From positions 1 to 19,308 of the forward strand of contig JAEDIV010000030.1 in assembly GCA_016296675.1 (NCBI GenBank): a stretch of DNA of 19,308 bases, written 5' to 3'. Position numbers and translations under genes: made by a program. The notes under the pieces were generated by a model. The model saw only the letters and a list, made by a program, of their open reading frames with translations. It ran no database searches and was not told the DNA's origin. Within the stretch, counting starts at the first letter, position 1. Each line of letters starts with the position of its first letter. This DNA is from Clostridia bacterium (lineage in GTDB: Bacteria > Bacillota > Clostridia > Christensenellales > Aristaeellaceae). Positions 5,956-13,765 of the stretch are shown here, one piece after another.

Positions 5956-8115
5956 TTATTGCAGATCGCGGTACTGTGAGGGCGTTACACCTTTTACGCG
6001 CTTGAAGGCGCGGCGGAAGGAGTCGGCGCTGATATAACCAACTTTCTGGGCAAGCTCATCCACATTGATATCTTCCGTTTTCAATAATTCTTCTGCGTGG
6101 CTGATTCGCACTTTTTCAAGATAGGCTGAAAAATTCGTTCCCGTCTGTTTTTTGAAAAGTCCCGAAAGGTATGGACTTGTTACTTTCAGATGCGCGGAAA
6201 GGCTTCCGAGCGTCAGCTCGTAATCATCATAATGCTCATCGATATATTGGAAAACCTTTTCACCCAATTGCCGGGATTTGATCTGCCGACGGTTTTTCGC
6301 TTCTTCAGATAGGAATGTCAACCGTTCTGAAATCCACAGAAAGAAATCGGATGAATGCATCTGCATCAGATCTGCAGGAAGATCTTCACGGGTGTTGAGG
6401 CTTGATCCGCAGGAAACGAGGATCTCTACCAAACGGCAATAGATGTATTGACGCTTAAACCCATGCGTGGAACGCTGAATGAAATGATCATGTTCAATTT
6501 CCTTTAAGTACAATTGCACGCTGTCGGTTTCTCCTGCGAGAACTTTGTCACGCAGACGTACCTGCTCGGATTCATTGATTATGCTGCTCAGATTTTCATC
6601 CTCGTTTACGGATGAACTGAGATTAAGCCATGTATCCGTGGTGGATGAACTTTTCAGCCATGCGGCGACTTGAAAAGAATCACACAGTTTATCAAGGCTT
6701 TCGCAGACAGGACCGACAAAAAAAGTAGCTTCGAGATTGGCGTTTTCGCGCAAAGCATTGTATACACTCGTAAAAAATTTTTTTCTTTCGTCCGCTTCTC
6801 CTTCGGTTTCATTGTACATGGCAAGCGTCGTCATTTCATTTTTTACCGCAAGAACGGTAATACGGTTCGAAAATCGGCTCAGGATATCCAGTTCCAGAAC
6901 CTGTGTGTGACTAATAATGCTTTCTCCGGTCAGCGAAATGATTACCGCATAAAAGCGAGAACCGCGGATGGAAATGCCTGAGTTCAGAAGCATTTCCTCA
7001 AGAGACGCGCCGTCAATGCCGTTTCCGTAGATCAGACGGTTTACACAGGCGTTTTTCATGAATTCTTTTTGAAGAGAAAGTGTGCTTTGAAGCTCCTTGC
7101 TCTTTTCTTCCGCTTGCTTGAACGCTTCATTGATTTTCCACATGCCTCTTGCTTTCCCGCCTACCTCCTCCGCATGCTCGGCGATTGTCATAAGGGGCTT
7201 CATGTTTGCCACGGCGGTAATGATAATCAGAAGAAGTCCGAGACCCAGCATCCATAAAAGCACGACCAATGACGAAGAAACCGAGGCAGCCGCCTGCTTG
7301 GAAATCAGTCTGTTGGGAATCAGAATGGATACGCGAAGTTCTCCTGATGCGATATTGCAGCTGACACGAGTGAATCCCTTTTCTTCTGCGGTTGAATAGT
7401 CTTTGCTTGCATAGAGAATATTTTCAAATTTATCCTGAATTGCGGCATACTGCGTAGTGTCGGAAAAGGGTCGGGTTAACATATCTAGTAATTTTACGCC
7501 GGACAGCTTATAGACCACGGTGCAAGGCTCTATGCCGATTGTTCGGCTGGCGAGCAACGTGGAATATTGAATGCTGTCGCTTTCGGGATAGCCCGTGAAA
7601 AAGCGCGCCTGCTTCCCCGATAAAACTTCTTTATGCCATTGCTCATAGCTTTTGTTGCTTGAAAGCGCAAAGTGATGGTGATAATAGCGCTGTATGTTTG
7701 AAAACCCTTGCCCGGGTGCAACAATATAATTCACGCTCGGTACATAAATAAAGTAACCGGTAATCAGAGAAGCGCTGTCATAAAGTTGAGGCAACTCATT
7801 AATCAAAACGGAAGCGTTGTACAAAACGCTTTTGTTGTTTTTGGAACTCATAAAAGATTGAAGCCTTGTGTTGGCATAAAGGGTGCTGTTGAAGCTTTCA
7901 ATTACCTGAAGTACGTTTGAAATGCTTTTTGTCGCACTTTCCAGGACAAGGGTATTGCGCTCTGTTATGCTTTCAAGGCTTGCGTTGCGCGCATACCAAA
8001 ACGATAGGCCGCACGCAGAAACAAGCACAACCAGTATTACAAAATAGCACACCAGGATATGGGAAAATACGCGGCTTCTTACCGCTTTAAAAAGGCCCAC
8101 CCAGAATAATTTCAT
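5956..8115 (-). CDS. Membrane-bound AraC-family regulator with extracytoplasmic sensor
   Basis: This 719-aa protein has a first membrane segment at about 18-41, an outside sensor region of about 240 residues that looks Cache-like, and a second membrane segment at about 281-304. A cytoplasmic linker with a predicted coiled coil (about 325-350) follows. The C-terminal 100 residues form an AraC-type double helix-turn-helix, including SPYLSGLFKKQTGTNF and VGYISADSFRRAFKRVKGVTPSQYR. This architecture is typical of YtdP-like regulators that sit beside LplB/YtcP-type sugar transporters in Firmicutes. Here the gene is divergent from such a transporter operon, so it most likely senses the sugar outside the cell and activates that operon. 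The ATG has AAGGAG five bases upstream. The ligand is not deducible. Confidence 0.9.
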   Translation of the reverse strand: MKLFWVGLFKAVRSRVFSHILVCYFVILVVLVSACGLSFWYARNASLESITERNTLVLESATKSISNVLQVIESFNSTLYANTRLQSFMSSKNNKSVLYNASVLINELPQLYDSASLITGYFIYVPSVNYIVAPGQGFSNIQRYYHHHFALSSNKSYEQWHKEVLSGKQARFFTGYPESDSIQYSTLLASRTIGIEPCTVVYKLSGVKLLDMLTRPFSDTTQYAAIQDKFENILYASKDYSTAEEKGFTRVSCNIASGELRVSILIPNRLISKQAAASVSSSLVVLLWMLGLGLLLIIITAVANMKPLMTIAEHAEEVGGKARGMWKINEAFKQAEEKSKELQSTLSLQKEFMKNACVNRLIYGNGIDGASLEEMLLNSGISIRGSRFYAVIISLTGESIISHTQVLELDILSRFSNRITVLAVKNEMTTLAMYNETEGEADERKKFFTSVYNALRENANLEATFFVGPVCESLDKLCDSFQVAAWLKSSSTTDTWLNLSSSVNEDENLSSIINESEQVRLRDKVLAGETDSVQLYLKEIEHDHFIQRSTHGFKRQYIYCRLVEILVSCGSSLNTREDLPADLMQMHSSDFFLWISERLTFLSEEAKNRRQIKSRQLGEKVFQYIDEHYDDYELTLGSLSAHLKVTSPYLSGLFKKQTGTNFSAYLEKVRISHAEELLKTEDINVDELAQKVGYISADSFRRAFKRVKGVTPSQYRDLQ

Positions 8116-8148
8116 GGTAACTCCTTTATGTGATTAATGTGCTATTAA

Positions 8149-8157
8149 ATTATATCA
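8149..8157 (-). promoter_or_regulatory. Extended -10 promoter of the AraC-type regulator
   Basis: TGATATAAT on the minus strand is a perfect -10 box with the TGN extension, 34 nt upstream of the start codon. No good -35 box stands 16-18 bp upstream, which is common for extended -10 promoters. Confidence 0.55.
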
Positions 8158-8230
8158 CAACTCTCACAAAAGGCGAGCGTTTTTCAGGTGTTTCGTTACC
8201 GATATTAAATATTTCCACATGAGAGAAAAA

Positions 8231-8276
8231 TTGTCGGGTGAAAGTGTAAACTTTTCCTGTTCCGTTCCGCACGGAA
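8231..8276 (+). promoter_or_regulatory. Candidate operators upstream of the transporter operon
   Basis: Two short dyads stand just upstream of or between the promoter boxes. AAAGT-GTAA-ACTTT (8231-8244) is centred about 60 bp before the expected transcription start. TTCCG-CA-CGGAA (8265-8276) lies in the -35/-10 spacer. Either could bind the divergent regulator. This is position-based inference only. Confidence 0.3.
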
Positions 8277-8283
8277 TTAACGG

Positions 8284-8289
8284 TATAAT
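8284..8289 (+). promoter_or_regulatory. -10 box of the sugar transporter operon
   Basis: A perfect TATAAT lies 48 bp upstream of the first permease start. At 16-18 bp upstream the sequence (around TCCGTT) is a poor -35 box. This pattern suits a promoter that needs an activator such as the neighbouring AraC-type protein. Confidence 0.55.
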
Positions 8290-8337
8290 TGATATACAAT
8301 CAAGACCCGTATAAGGGAAGGAACGGAGGAATGTGCC

Positions 8338-9243
8338 GTGATTCGATTAAAGCGCATGTGGCGAAACAAAGCGCTGTATTTGATGTTGTTGATTCCTTTT
8401 GCCATGCTGATTCTGTTTCGGTATGTTCCTATGTACGGTGTACAGATTGCCTTTAAAAATTATCTGCCTTCCGATACCATTTCTTCCGCGGAGTGGGTTG
8501 GATTAAGATATGTAATGAAGTTTACTGAGAACTATAATTTTCGAGCGATCGTGATGAATACGCTGATTATCGGCGTATACTCGCTTGCAACGTTTTTCTG
8601 CGCGCCGACACTGGCAATATGTATCAATTATCTGACCAATCAAAAGTTTAAAAAGACCATCCAGACGGTTTCCTATCTTCCGCATTTTATTTCCACGGTT
8701 GTCATGTGCTCCATTATTCTTCAGATTTTTGATGCGAGAAGCGGTCTTTTCAATGCATTCATGAACCTGATTGGCGTTGAAAGCAGAAATTATATGGGAA
8801 TGCCGGGTGCATTTGCGCATGTTTTCATTTGGACGGGGATCTGGCAGGATGTGGGCTATGCATCCATTATATATATTGCCTCTCTTGCAAGTGTATCGCC
8901 CGAATACCACGAAGCGGCGATGATTGACGGTGCGACGCTTCTTAAGCGCATCCGTCATGTAGACATTCCCTGCCTCTTGCCGACCATGTGCGTGCTTTTG
9001 ATCATGCGCTGCGGACAAGTATTGAATGTCGGATATGAAAAAGTATATCTCCTTCAAAACTCTATGAACATCGAAGCATCCGAAGTAATTTCTACATATG
9101 TATATAAGCAAGGTCTCACCCAGGGTTTACCGCAGTATTCATTTGCAACCGCCATCGGCCTTTTTGTTTCCGTTATTAATCTGATTTTGCTTGTCACCGT
9201 AAACAAAATTACCGGAAAACTTTCAGGCAGCTCGCTGTTCTAA
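8338..9243 (+). CDS. Sugar ABC transporter permease, LplB-like
   Basis: This 301-aa inner-membrane subunit of a carbohydrate uptake (CUT1-type) ABC importer has about six hydrophobic segments. The cytoplasmic EAA loop EAAMIDGATLLKRIRHVDIP (about 200-219) contacts the ATPase. The N-terminal start, with MWRNKALYLMLLIPFAMLI and RYVPMYGVQIAF, is typical of LplB/YteP-type permeases. Translation starts at GTG 8338, eight bases after GGAGG; the ATG at 8331 is out of frame. It is the first gene of the plus-strand operon, and the second permease begins 17 bp after its stop. No ATPase gene is nearby, as is usual for this family, where one MsmX/MsmK-like ATPase serves several importers. Confidence 0.92.
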   Translation: MIRLKRMWRNKALYLMLLIPFAMLILFRYVPMYGVQIAFKNYLPSDTISSAEWVGLRYVMKFTENYNFRAIVMNTLIIGVYSLATFFCAPTLAICINYLTNQKFKKTIQTVSYLPHFISTVVMCSIILQIFDARSGLFNAFMNLIGVESRNYMGMPGAFAHVFIWTGIWQDVGYASIIYIASLASVSPEYHEAAMIDGATLLKRIRHVDIPCLLPTMCVLLIMRCGQVLNVGYEKVYLLQNSMNIEASEVISTYVYKQGLTQGLPQYSFATAIGLFVSVINLILLVTVNKITGKLSGSSLF

Positions 9244-9260
9244 GGAGGGTGCAAAAGAAA

Positions 9261-10157
9261 ATGAAAAACAAAAATGCAATCAAACCCTGCCTTCAGGACA
9301 GAGTTCTGCTGATTATCAATACGATTCTGATGATTCTGTTCGGGATTATTATTCTGTACCCTTTGCTTTTCTGTATTTTATCGTCTTTCTCGCGCGGATC
9401 TCAGGTGATGAGCATCAACATCATTCCGGATACATGGTCGCTTGAAGGCTATAAAGCGGTATTTGAATATAAATGGATTTGGATTGGATATAGAAATTCG
9501 ATTATCTATACCGCAGTCGGCACGTTGCTTGGCGTAATGTTCTGCGTTTTTGCGGCATACCCCCTGTCAAAGCCGGATCTTGACGGAAGAAATCTGTTTA
9601 TGGGTCTTTTTGTCTTCACCATGTATTTCGGCGGAGGTCTGATTCCGACTTATCTGATTTATCGTTCCTATGGTTTATTGGATAGTGTACTTGTACTGTT
9701 GCTTCCGAGCGCTGTCAATGTGTATAACATGATTATCACTCGAACCTATTTTTCCAGTCAGATTCCGACAGAGCTCAGAGAGGCGGCTTTTCTGGACGGA
9801 TGCGGTGAAACAAAATATTTGTTCAGGATTGTTCTTCCGCTTTCCGTTCCGATTCTTGCGGTTGTCGCGCTCTATTACGCAGTCGGTCACTGGAACAGCT
9901 ATTTCGACGCAATGATCTACATAAACACGAAGATAAAGCGCCCTTTGTCTGTATTTTTACGGGAAATTCTGGTTTTAAACGAAGCGGACGATATTACTTC
10001 TTCCATGGATCCGGATGCGCTTGCATCTCTTGAAGAGAGGAAGAACGTTATGAAATACGCGCTCATTGTCGTCTCTTCCGTACCAATGTATATATTGTAT
10101 CCGTTTGTACAGAAATATTTTGTAAAAGGCATCATGATCGGCTCCGTAAAGGGTTAA
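9261..10157 (+). CDS. Sugar ABC transporter permease, YtcP/LplC-like
   Basis: This second membrane subunit of the importer has 298 aa from the ATG at 9261. It has about six membrane segments and an EAA loop of the form EAAFLDGCGETKYLFRIVLP. The N-terminal pattern (DRVLLIINTILMILFGIIILYPLLF) and the motif around RGSQVMSINIIPDTWSLEGY are typical of YtcP/LplC proteins. An in-frame GTG at 9249 exists, but it overlaps the end of the AGGAGG ribosome site, so the ATG is preferred despite its somewhat long 12-nt spacing. It should form a heterodimer with the preceding permease. Confidence 0.92.
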   Translation: MKNKNAIKPCLQDRVLLIINTILMILFGIIILYPLLFCILSSFSRGSQVMSINIIPDTWSLEGYKAVFEYKWIWIGYRNSIIYTAVGTLLGVMFCVFAAYPLSKPDLDGRNLFMGLFVFTMYFGGGLIPTYLIYRSYGLLDSVLVLLLPSAVNVYNMIITRTYFSSQIPTELREAAFLDGCGETKYLFRIVLPLSVPILAVVALYYAVGHWNSYFDAMIYINTKIKRPLSVFLREILVLNEADDITSSMDPDALASLEERKNVMKYALIVVSSVPMYILYPFVQKYFVKGIMIGSVKG

Positions 10158-10169
10158 AATCGGTCCAAT

Positions 10170-10181
10170 CTCCTTCGGGAG
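10170..10181 (+). other. Small UUCG hairpin before the binding-protein gene
   Basis: CTCC-TTCG-GGAG would form a short, very stable tetraloop in the 59-nt gap between the second permease and the binding protein. No U-run follows, so it is not a terminator. It could stabilise processed mRNA ends and help the binding protein outnumber the permeases. This role is inferred. Confidence 0.3.
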
Positions 10182-10216
10182 TAAAAATATCAAGGACAAA
10201 AAAAGGAGGAAACACC

Positions 10217-11809
10217 ATGAAAAAGGCACTGACCGTTATCATTGCTCTGGCAATGATTATGAGCATGTCCGCGCTTGCGGTTCCGGATCAGGGAACATAT
10301 CCCATCGTAAGCGAACCAGCAGAACTGTCCGTTACCGTAGGACAGGATGCGCGCATCGAGGATTATGCAACCAACGAAACCACTCTCTGGTACGAGCAGA
10401 AGACCGGTATTCATGTAAACTGGACCGAGGGCTCCGGCGACGGCTGGAAAAACCTCGCGCTCGCTTCCGGCGAGCATCCGGACATCTACTCCATTCCCTT
10501 TTCCACCGATGAAGTAGTGCAGTACGGCACCAATGCGGGCATCATGATTCCTCTTGAGGATCTGATCGATGAGCATGCGCCCAACATTAAGGCCGTTCTT
10601 GAAGAGCGCCCCGATATCCGAGAGGCCATTACTGCGCCCGACGGACATATCTACACTTTGTTCAGGACCGACCCGGCAACCTATATCCTTGTCAGAAACA
10701 AGCTGTATGTAATGGCTGACTGGCTTGAGAAGTACATGGAAGAAACCGGCAATGAGTCCCCTGTAACCTGGGAAGAACTCGAAGAGATGCTGCTTTATTT
10801 CCGCGACAATGATATGAACGGAAACGGCGATCCCTCGGATGAAATTCCGATGATGGGCACTATGGCAACGGACGGCGGCGACTTTACCACGTACCTGCTC
10901 AATGCGTTTACCGCAGTTCCTCAGTATCATTTCCTGATGGCCACGGAAGAGGGAGAAGTATACTGCGTAGCCAATACCGATGAATATCGCGAGGGCATCA
11001 AGTGGATCCGTCACCTGTATGATGAAGGACTGATTGCCGAAGAAACCTTCATTCAGGACAACAGCCAGCTTCAGTCCCTTGTAAACAAGAATGACGCTTC
11101 ACAGCGCGTAGTCGGCAGTTTCGGCGGTTTCTGGGCAGGCGTAACCGTATCGCCCGCTTCCATGGAAAACGCCTATGACGTATACGATCCCATCGTTCCC
11201 ATCACCGGCCCCGAAGGTGCGATCAATGCCACTACCAGCGGACATCTGGGTCTTGATCTGGTCGGCTGCATCACCAAAGACTGCAAAGACCCGGTTCTTG
11301 CCATCAAGTGGCTCGATTTCTGGATGAGCGACGAAGGTATGATTATGATCGATTACGGCTTTGAAGATGTAAACTGGGAGTGGAGAGACGTGGCAGCCAT
11401 CAACGGCAATACTCCGTCCCGTTATTTCCTCACCAACCGCAACGTTCTTCAGAATACTACTTGGTACGTAAGTTCCGTTCCTTACTATCGCACCGAGGAA
11501 TCCCTCTTCGGCCGTACGCCTACCGATCATGTTCCGTATCTTTATGAAGGTGCGAACGTATACGACGATTACTACACGATCACCAATTTCCCTGTCATTG
11601 CATGGTGCAGTGATGTCGAACTGATTGCAGAGTACAACGAACTCCAGATCCAGTTTGATGACTATATGCAGCAGGCCAAGGTACAGTTCATCACCGGCGC
11701 GCTCGACATTGAAAACGATGCGGACTGGCAGAACTATCTTGATACGCTTGATGCCATGGGCCTTGAGTATTACATGGATGTCGTTGAAAAGGTCAACTTC
11801 GGCGGCTAA
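10217..11809 (+). CDS. Extracellular sugar-binding protein, LplA-like, without lipobox
   Basis: This 530-aa solute-binding protein should capture the sugar for the two permeases. Family marks include the ETTLWYEQKTGIHVNW region, an acidic Ca-like loop NDMNGNGDPSDE typical of long LplA/YtcQ-type proteins, and the closing two-lobe pattern. The N-terminus is a clear signal peptide, but the likely cut is the type-I site SALA-21/VP. There is no cysteine for a lipid anchor anywhere near it, while Gram-positive binding proteins are normally lipoproteins. It might stay attached by an uncut signal or be released. The start has AAAGGAGG seven bases upstream. The gene is visibly richer in C-ending codons than the permeases, consistent with high expression. 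A hairpin terminator follows. Confidence 0.92.
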   Translation: MKKALTVIIALAMIMSMSALAVPDQGTYPIVSEPAELSVTVGQDARIEDYATNETTLWYEQKTGIHVNWTEGSGDGWKNLALASGEHPDIYSIPFSTDEVVQYGTNAGIMIPLEDLIDEHAPNIKAVLEERPDIREAITAPDGHIYTLFRTDPATYILVRNKLYVMADWLEKYMEETGNESPVTWEELEEMLLYFRDNDMNGNGDPSDEIPMMGTMATDGGDFTTYLLNAFTAVPQYHFLMATEEGEVYCVANTDEYREGIKWIRHLYDEGLIAEETFIQDNSQLQSLVNKNDASQRVVGSFGGFWAGVTVSPASMENAYDVYDPIVPITGPEGAINATTSGHLGLDLVGCITKDCKDPVLAIKWLDFWMSDEGMIMIDYGFEDVNWEWRDVAAINGNTPSRYFLTNRNVLQNTTWYVSSVPYYRTEESLFGRTPTDHVPYLYEGANVYDDYYTITNFPVIAWCSDVELIAEYNELQIQFDDYMQQAKVQFITGALDIENDADWQNYLDTLDAMGLEYYMDVVEKVNFGG

Positions 11810-11842
11810 ACCGGTTTTATCGGGAAAATACGATTAATTCAG

Positions 11843-11877
11843 AGGTCGGGATTCGCAAAGTCGGATTCCGACCTTTT
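11843..11877 (+). terminator. Intra-operon terminator between binding protein and oxidoreductase
   Basis: AGGTCGGGATTC (11843-11854) pairs with GGATTCCGACCT (11863-11874), a 12-bp stem with two G-U pairs and an 8-nt loop, followed by TTTT. It ends just 1-2 nt before the ribosome site of the next gene. Partial termination here would keep oxidoreductase levels below those of the binding protein. Confidence 0.65.
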
Positions 11878-11891
11878 CGGGGAGTATGAAA

Positions 11892-13226
11892 ATGGAAGTA
11901 AAGATTGTCAGGGAAGAAAGCTTTGATGTTGTTGTTTGCGGCGGCGGTACTGCCGGTTTCTGCGCGGCAATAGCCGCGGCGCGAAACGGAGCGAACACGG
12001 CAGTTATCGAACGCTTCGGCGCATTCGGCGGCACCATGACGGTCGGCGGCGTAAACGCGCCGGCGCTTTTCCATGCACACGGCAAGCAGATTATTGCAGG
12101 AATCGGATGGGAACTCATGACCAAGCTTGCAGAAAACGGATATGCATCTCTTCCTCCCGAGCCCTATGACTTGCGCCATCCGCAAATGGCTGTCGAGCTC
12201 AATGCTTTTCAAGCGGAGACCGAAATTGACCGCATGATGAAAAAAGCAGGCGTGCATGTTTTCTTTCATCAGTCGGTTGTATATGCCGAAAGTGAAAACG
12301 GACATATCTCAAGCGTTCTGATCGGAACAACAAACGGTCTTGAACGCATAAAAGCAAAGGTGTTTATTGATTGCACGGGAGATGCTTCCGTTTGCGCCAT
12401 GGCGGGCGCCGAAATCGAGATTTCCGACGAATTGCAGCCTGCGAGTCTGAACTGTATTTTATATAATGCAGAACACGTTGTGCAGGATAGAAGCGCACGG
12501 CAGAAAGATTTCTGCGATAAAGTGGAAAAGGGAGAAATGGATGCGCACGACTGCTGGGGTATGGCCGCAGGCGCGCTTCTCACCGGTCATGGCAGAGGCC
12601 GCGGTTATACTTATCGCGAAAACTATGTGATCAATGCAGGCAACAATTTAAACCATGTCTATCCCTTTAACGGTGCAGACAATGAAAGCCGAACGAAGGG
12701 TGAAATGGAAGGAAGAGAATCCATTGCGCGCGTGATCAAGTGGCTCAATGGCATACCGGGCTATGAAAACACTTATGTTGCTTCCTGCTCGCCAACGGTA
12801 TCTGCAAGAGAGAGCCGAATTGTCGTAGGTAACGCCTATATCACAGGCGAAGATTATGTAAACGGCGTAGTTACAAGCGAAAGCGTATGTTATTCGTTCT
12901 ATCCGATTGATATTCACAGAGGAAAAGATGAAACCAAACCGCTCGACAATGTCTATCTGTCTAAGGGCAACGTACCGGGGATCCCCATGGGCGCGCTTAT
13001 TGCCAAGGGTTTTGACAATTTGATGATGGCGGGCAGGATTGCTTCCGGCGACAGACGTGCGCAAAGCGCATATCGTGTGCAGGCAAGTTGCATGGCGATG
13101 GGTGAAGCGGCAGGGACATGCGCTGCGCTGGCTGTCAAAAACGGCGTGAGTGTCGATAAACAGAACGTTGATGAAGTAAAAAAGACGCTTTTCAAAAACG
13201 GAGCGATTGTTCCCGGTATGGAATAA
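11892..13226 (+). CDS. FAD-dependent oxidoreductase (FAD_oxidored type)
   Basis: This 444-aa flavoprotein has an N-terminal Rossmann dinucleotide fold CGGGTAGFCAAIAAARNG (16-33), ending with the ribose-binding acid in VIE-40. The flavin contact region GAFGGTMTVGG follows. The C-terminal FAD motif is MMAGRIASGDRRAQSAYRVQASCMAMGEAAG. This matches the FAD_oxidored group often found in sugar-utilisation clusters, where the substrate is usually unknown. The ATG at 11892 has GGGGAG seven bases upstream; the in-frame ATG at 11886 almost touches that site and is less likely. The gene follows the binding protein behind a hairpin, so it is probably read through from the transporter operon at lower level. 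Oxidation of the imported sugar or a derivative is inferred from place only. Confidence 0.85.
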   Translation: MEVKIVREESFDVVVCGGGTAGFCAAIAAARNGANTAVIERFGAFGGTMTVGGVNAPALFHAHGKQIIAGIGWELMTKLAENGYASLPPEPYDLRHPQMAVELNAFQAETEIDRMMKKAGVHVFFHQSVVYAESENGHISSVLIGTTNGLERIKAKVFIDCTGDASVCAMAGAEIEISDELQPASLNCILYNAEHVVQDRSARQKDFCDKVEKGEMDAHDCWGMAAGALLTGHGRGRGYTYRENYVINAGNNLNHVYPFNGADNESRTKGEMEGRESIARVIKWLNGIPGYENTYVASCSPTVSARESRIVVGNAYITGEDYVNGVVTSESVCYSFYPIDIHRGKDETKPLDNVYLSKGNVPGIPMGALIAKGFDNLMMAGRIASGDRRAQSAYRVQASCMAMGEAAGTCAALAVKNGVSVDKQNVDEVKKTLFKNGAIVPGME

Positions 13227-13244
13227 GAGGCCTAACGAAAGGGC

Positions 13245-13273
13245 TGTACAATTTGTTGTATTTGTGCTATAAT
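13245..13273 (+). promoter_or_regulatory. Distal promoter upstream of rpsT (P1)
   Basis: TGTACA (13245-13250), a 17-bp spacer and TGC-TATAAT (-10 at 13268-13273, extended by TG) form a plausible sigma-A promoter about 200 bp before rpsT. It either gives a long-leader rpsT transcript or a short separate RNA. No clear terminator was found between it and rpsT. Confidence 0.5.
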
Positions 13274-13413
13274 GCTTGAGCAAAGTCTGAAAACGCGTTC
13301 AAAACGGCCCTCTTTTTGCGCGTGTTTTAAGGATTATTTGCATATATCATCAATTATTACGCATTCTTTTCGAAATGAGCAAGAAATTAACCCTCAATGC
13401 ACCCCTTTTAGCA

Positions 13414-13442
13414 TTGCAAAAGCTTGACACAGGGTGTATAAT
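13414..13442 (+). promoter_or_regulatory. Proximal promoter of rpsT (P2)
   Basis: TTGCAA (13414-13419), a 17-bp spacer and a perfect TATAAT (13437-13442) would start an rpsT transcript near 13449, with a leader of about 29 nt. A consensus TTGACA at 13424 also stands here but has no -10 box at the right distance. Confidence 0.6.
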
Positions 13443-13467
13443 AATTGATGCTGATTTTGACACAGGG
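13424..13467 (+). repeat. Direct repeat TTGACACAGGG around the rpsT promoter and leader
   Basis: The 11-mer TTGACACAGGG occurs at 13424-13434, within the P2 spacer, and again at 13457-13467, in the leader, where its GGG merges into the ribosome site. The copies are 33 bp apart. It may be a small duplication or a control site. Confidence 0.6.
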
Positions 13468-13477
13468 GGTGAATACT

Positions 13478-13741
13478 TTGCCGAATATCAAGTCCGCCAT
13501 TAAGCGCGTAAAGGTTTCTGAGAAGAAGAATCTGCGCAACCGTATGATCAAGTCCGCCATGAAGACCAGCATCAAAAAGTTTGAAAACGCTATCGCCGCG
13601 GGCACTTGCGATGCTGCCGTTCTGAGCGCGACGCAGGGCGCGGTGGATAAGGCTGCCTCTAAGGGCGTTATTCATAAGAACGCTGCCAACCGCAAAAAGG
13701 CTCGTCTTGCTAAGCGTCTCGCGAAGCAGGCTCAGGCGTAA
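13478..13741 (+). CDS. rpsT: Small ribosomal subunit protein bS20, TTG start
   Basis: This 87-aa basic protein of the 30S subunit binds 16S rRNA early in assembly. The opening PNIKSAIKRVKVSEKKNLRN and the closing HKNAANRKKARLAKRLAKQAQA are diagnostic for bS20, and the length is standard. The start must be TTG at 13478, because PNIKS follows the initiator in this family and AGGGGGTG stands six bases upstream; in-frame ATG 13448 would add ten non-family residues. A UUG start is also known for E. coli rpsT, where it matters for autoregulation. Two candidate promoters and a direct repeat lie upstream. Confidence 0.95.
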   Translation: MPNIKSAIKRVKVSEKKNLRNRMIKSAMKTSIKKFENAIAAGTCDAAVLSATQGAVDKAASKGVIHKNAANRKKARLAKRLAKQAQA

Positions 13742-13765
13742 TCAGGCTGTTTGTGCCGCATGATA

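Noticed and set aside
8229..8245. Possible CcpA cre site (TGAAAGTGTAAACT)
   Set aside because: It misses the central CG and other fixed positions of the cre consensus, so it is better described as a plain dyad.
10190..11014. 274-codon minus-strand frame opposite the binding-protein gene
   Set aside because: It is antisense to a gene with signal peptide, ribosome site and family features; it has no independent support.
13424..13429. Consensus TTGACA as the rpsT -35 box
   Set aside because: No -10 box lies 16-18 bp downstream; the TATAAT at 13437 is only 7 bp away and fits TTGCAA at 13414 instead.
13445..13477. Longer N-terminus for bS20 from the TTG/ATG at 13445-13448
   Set aside because: It would translate the ribosome site and add residues absent from the family, which begins with the initiator followed by PNIKS.
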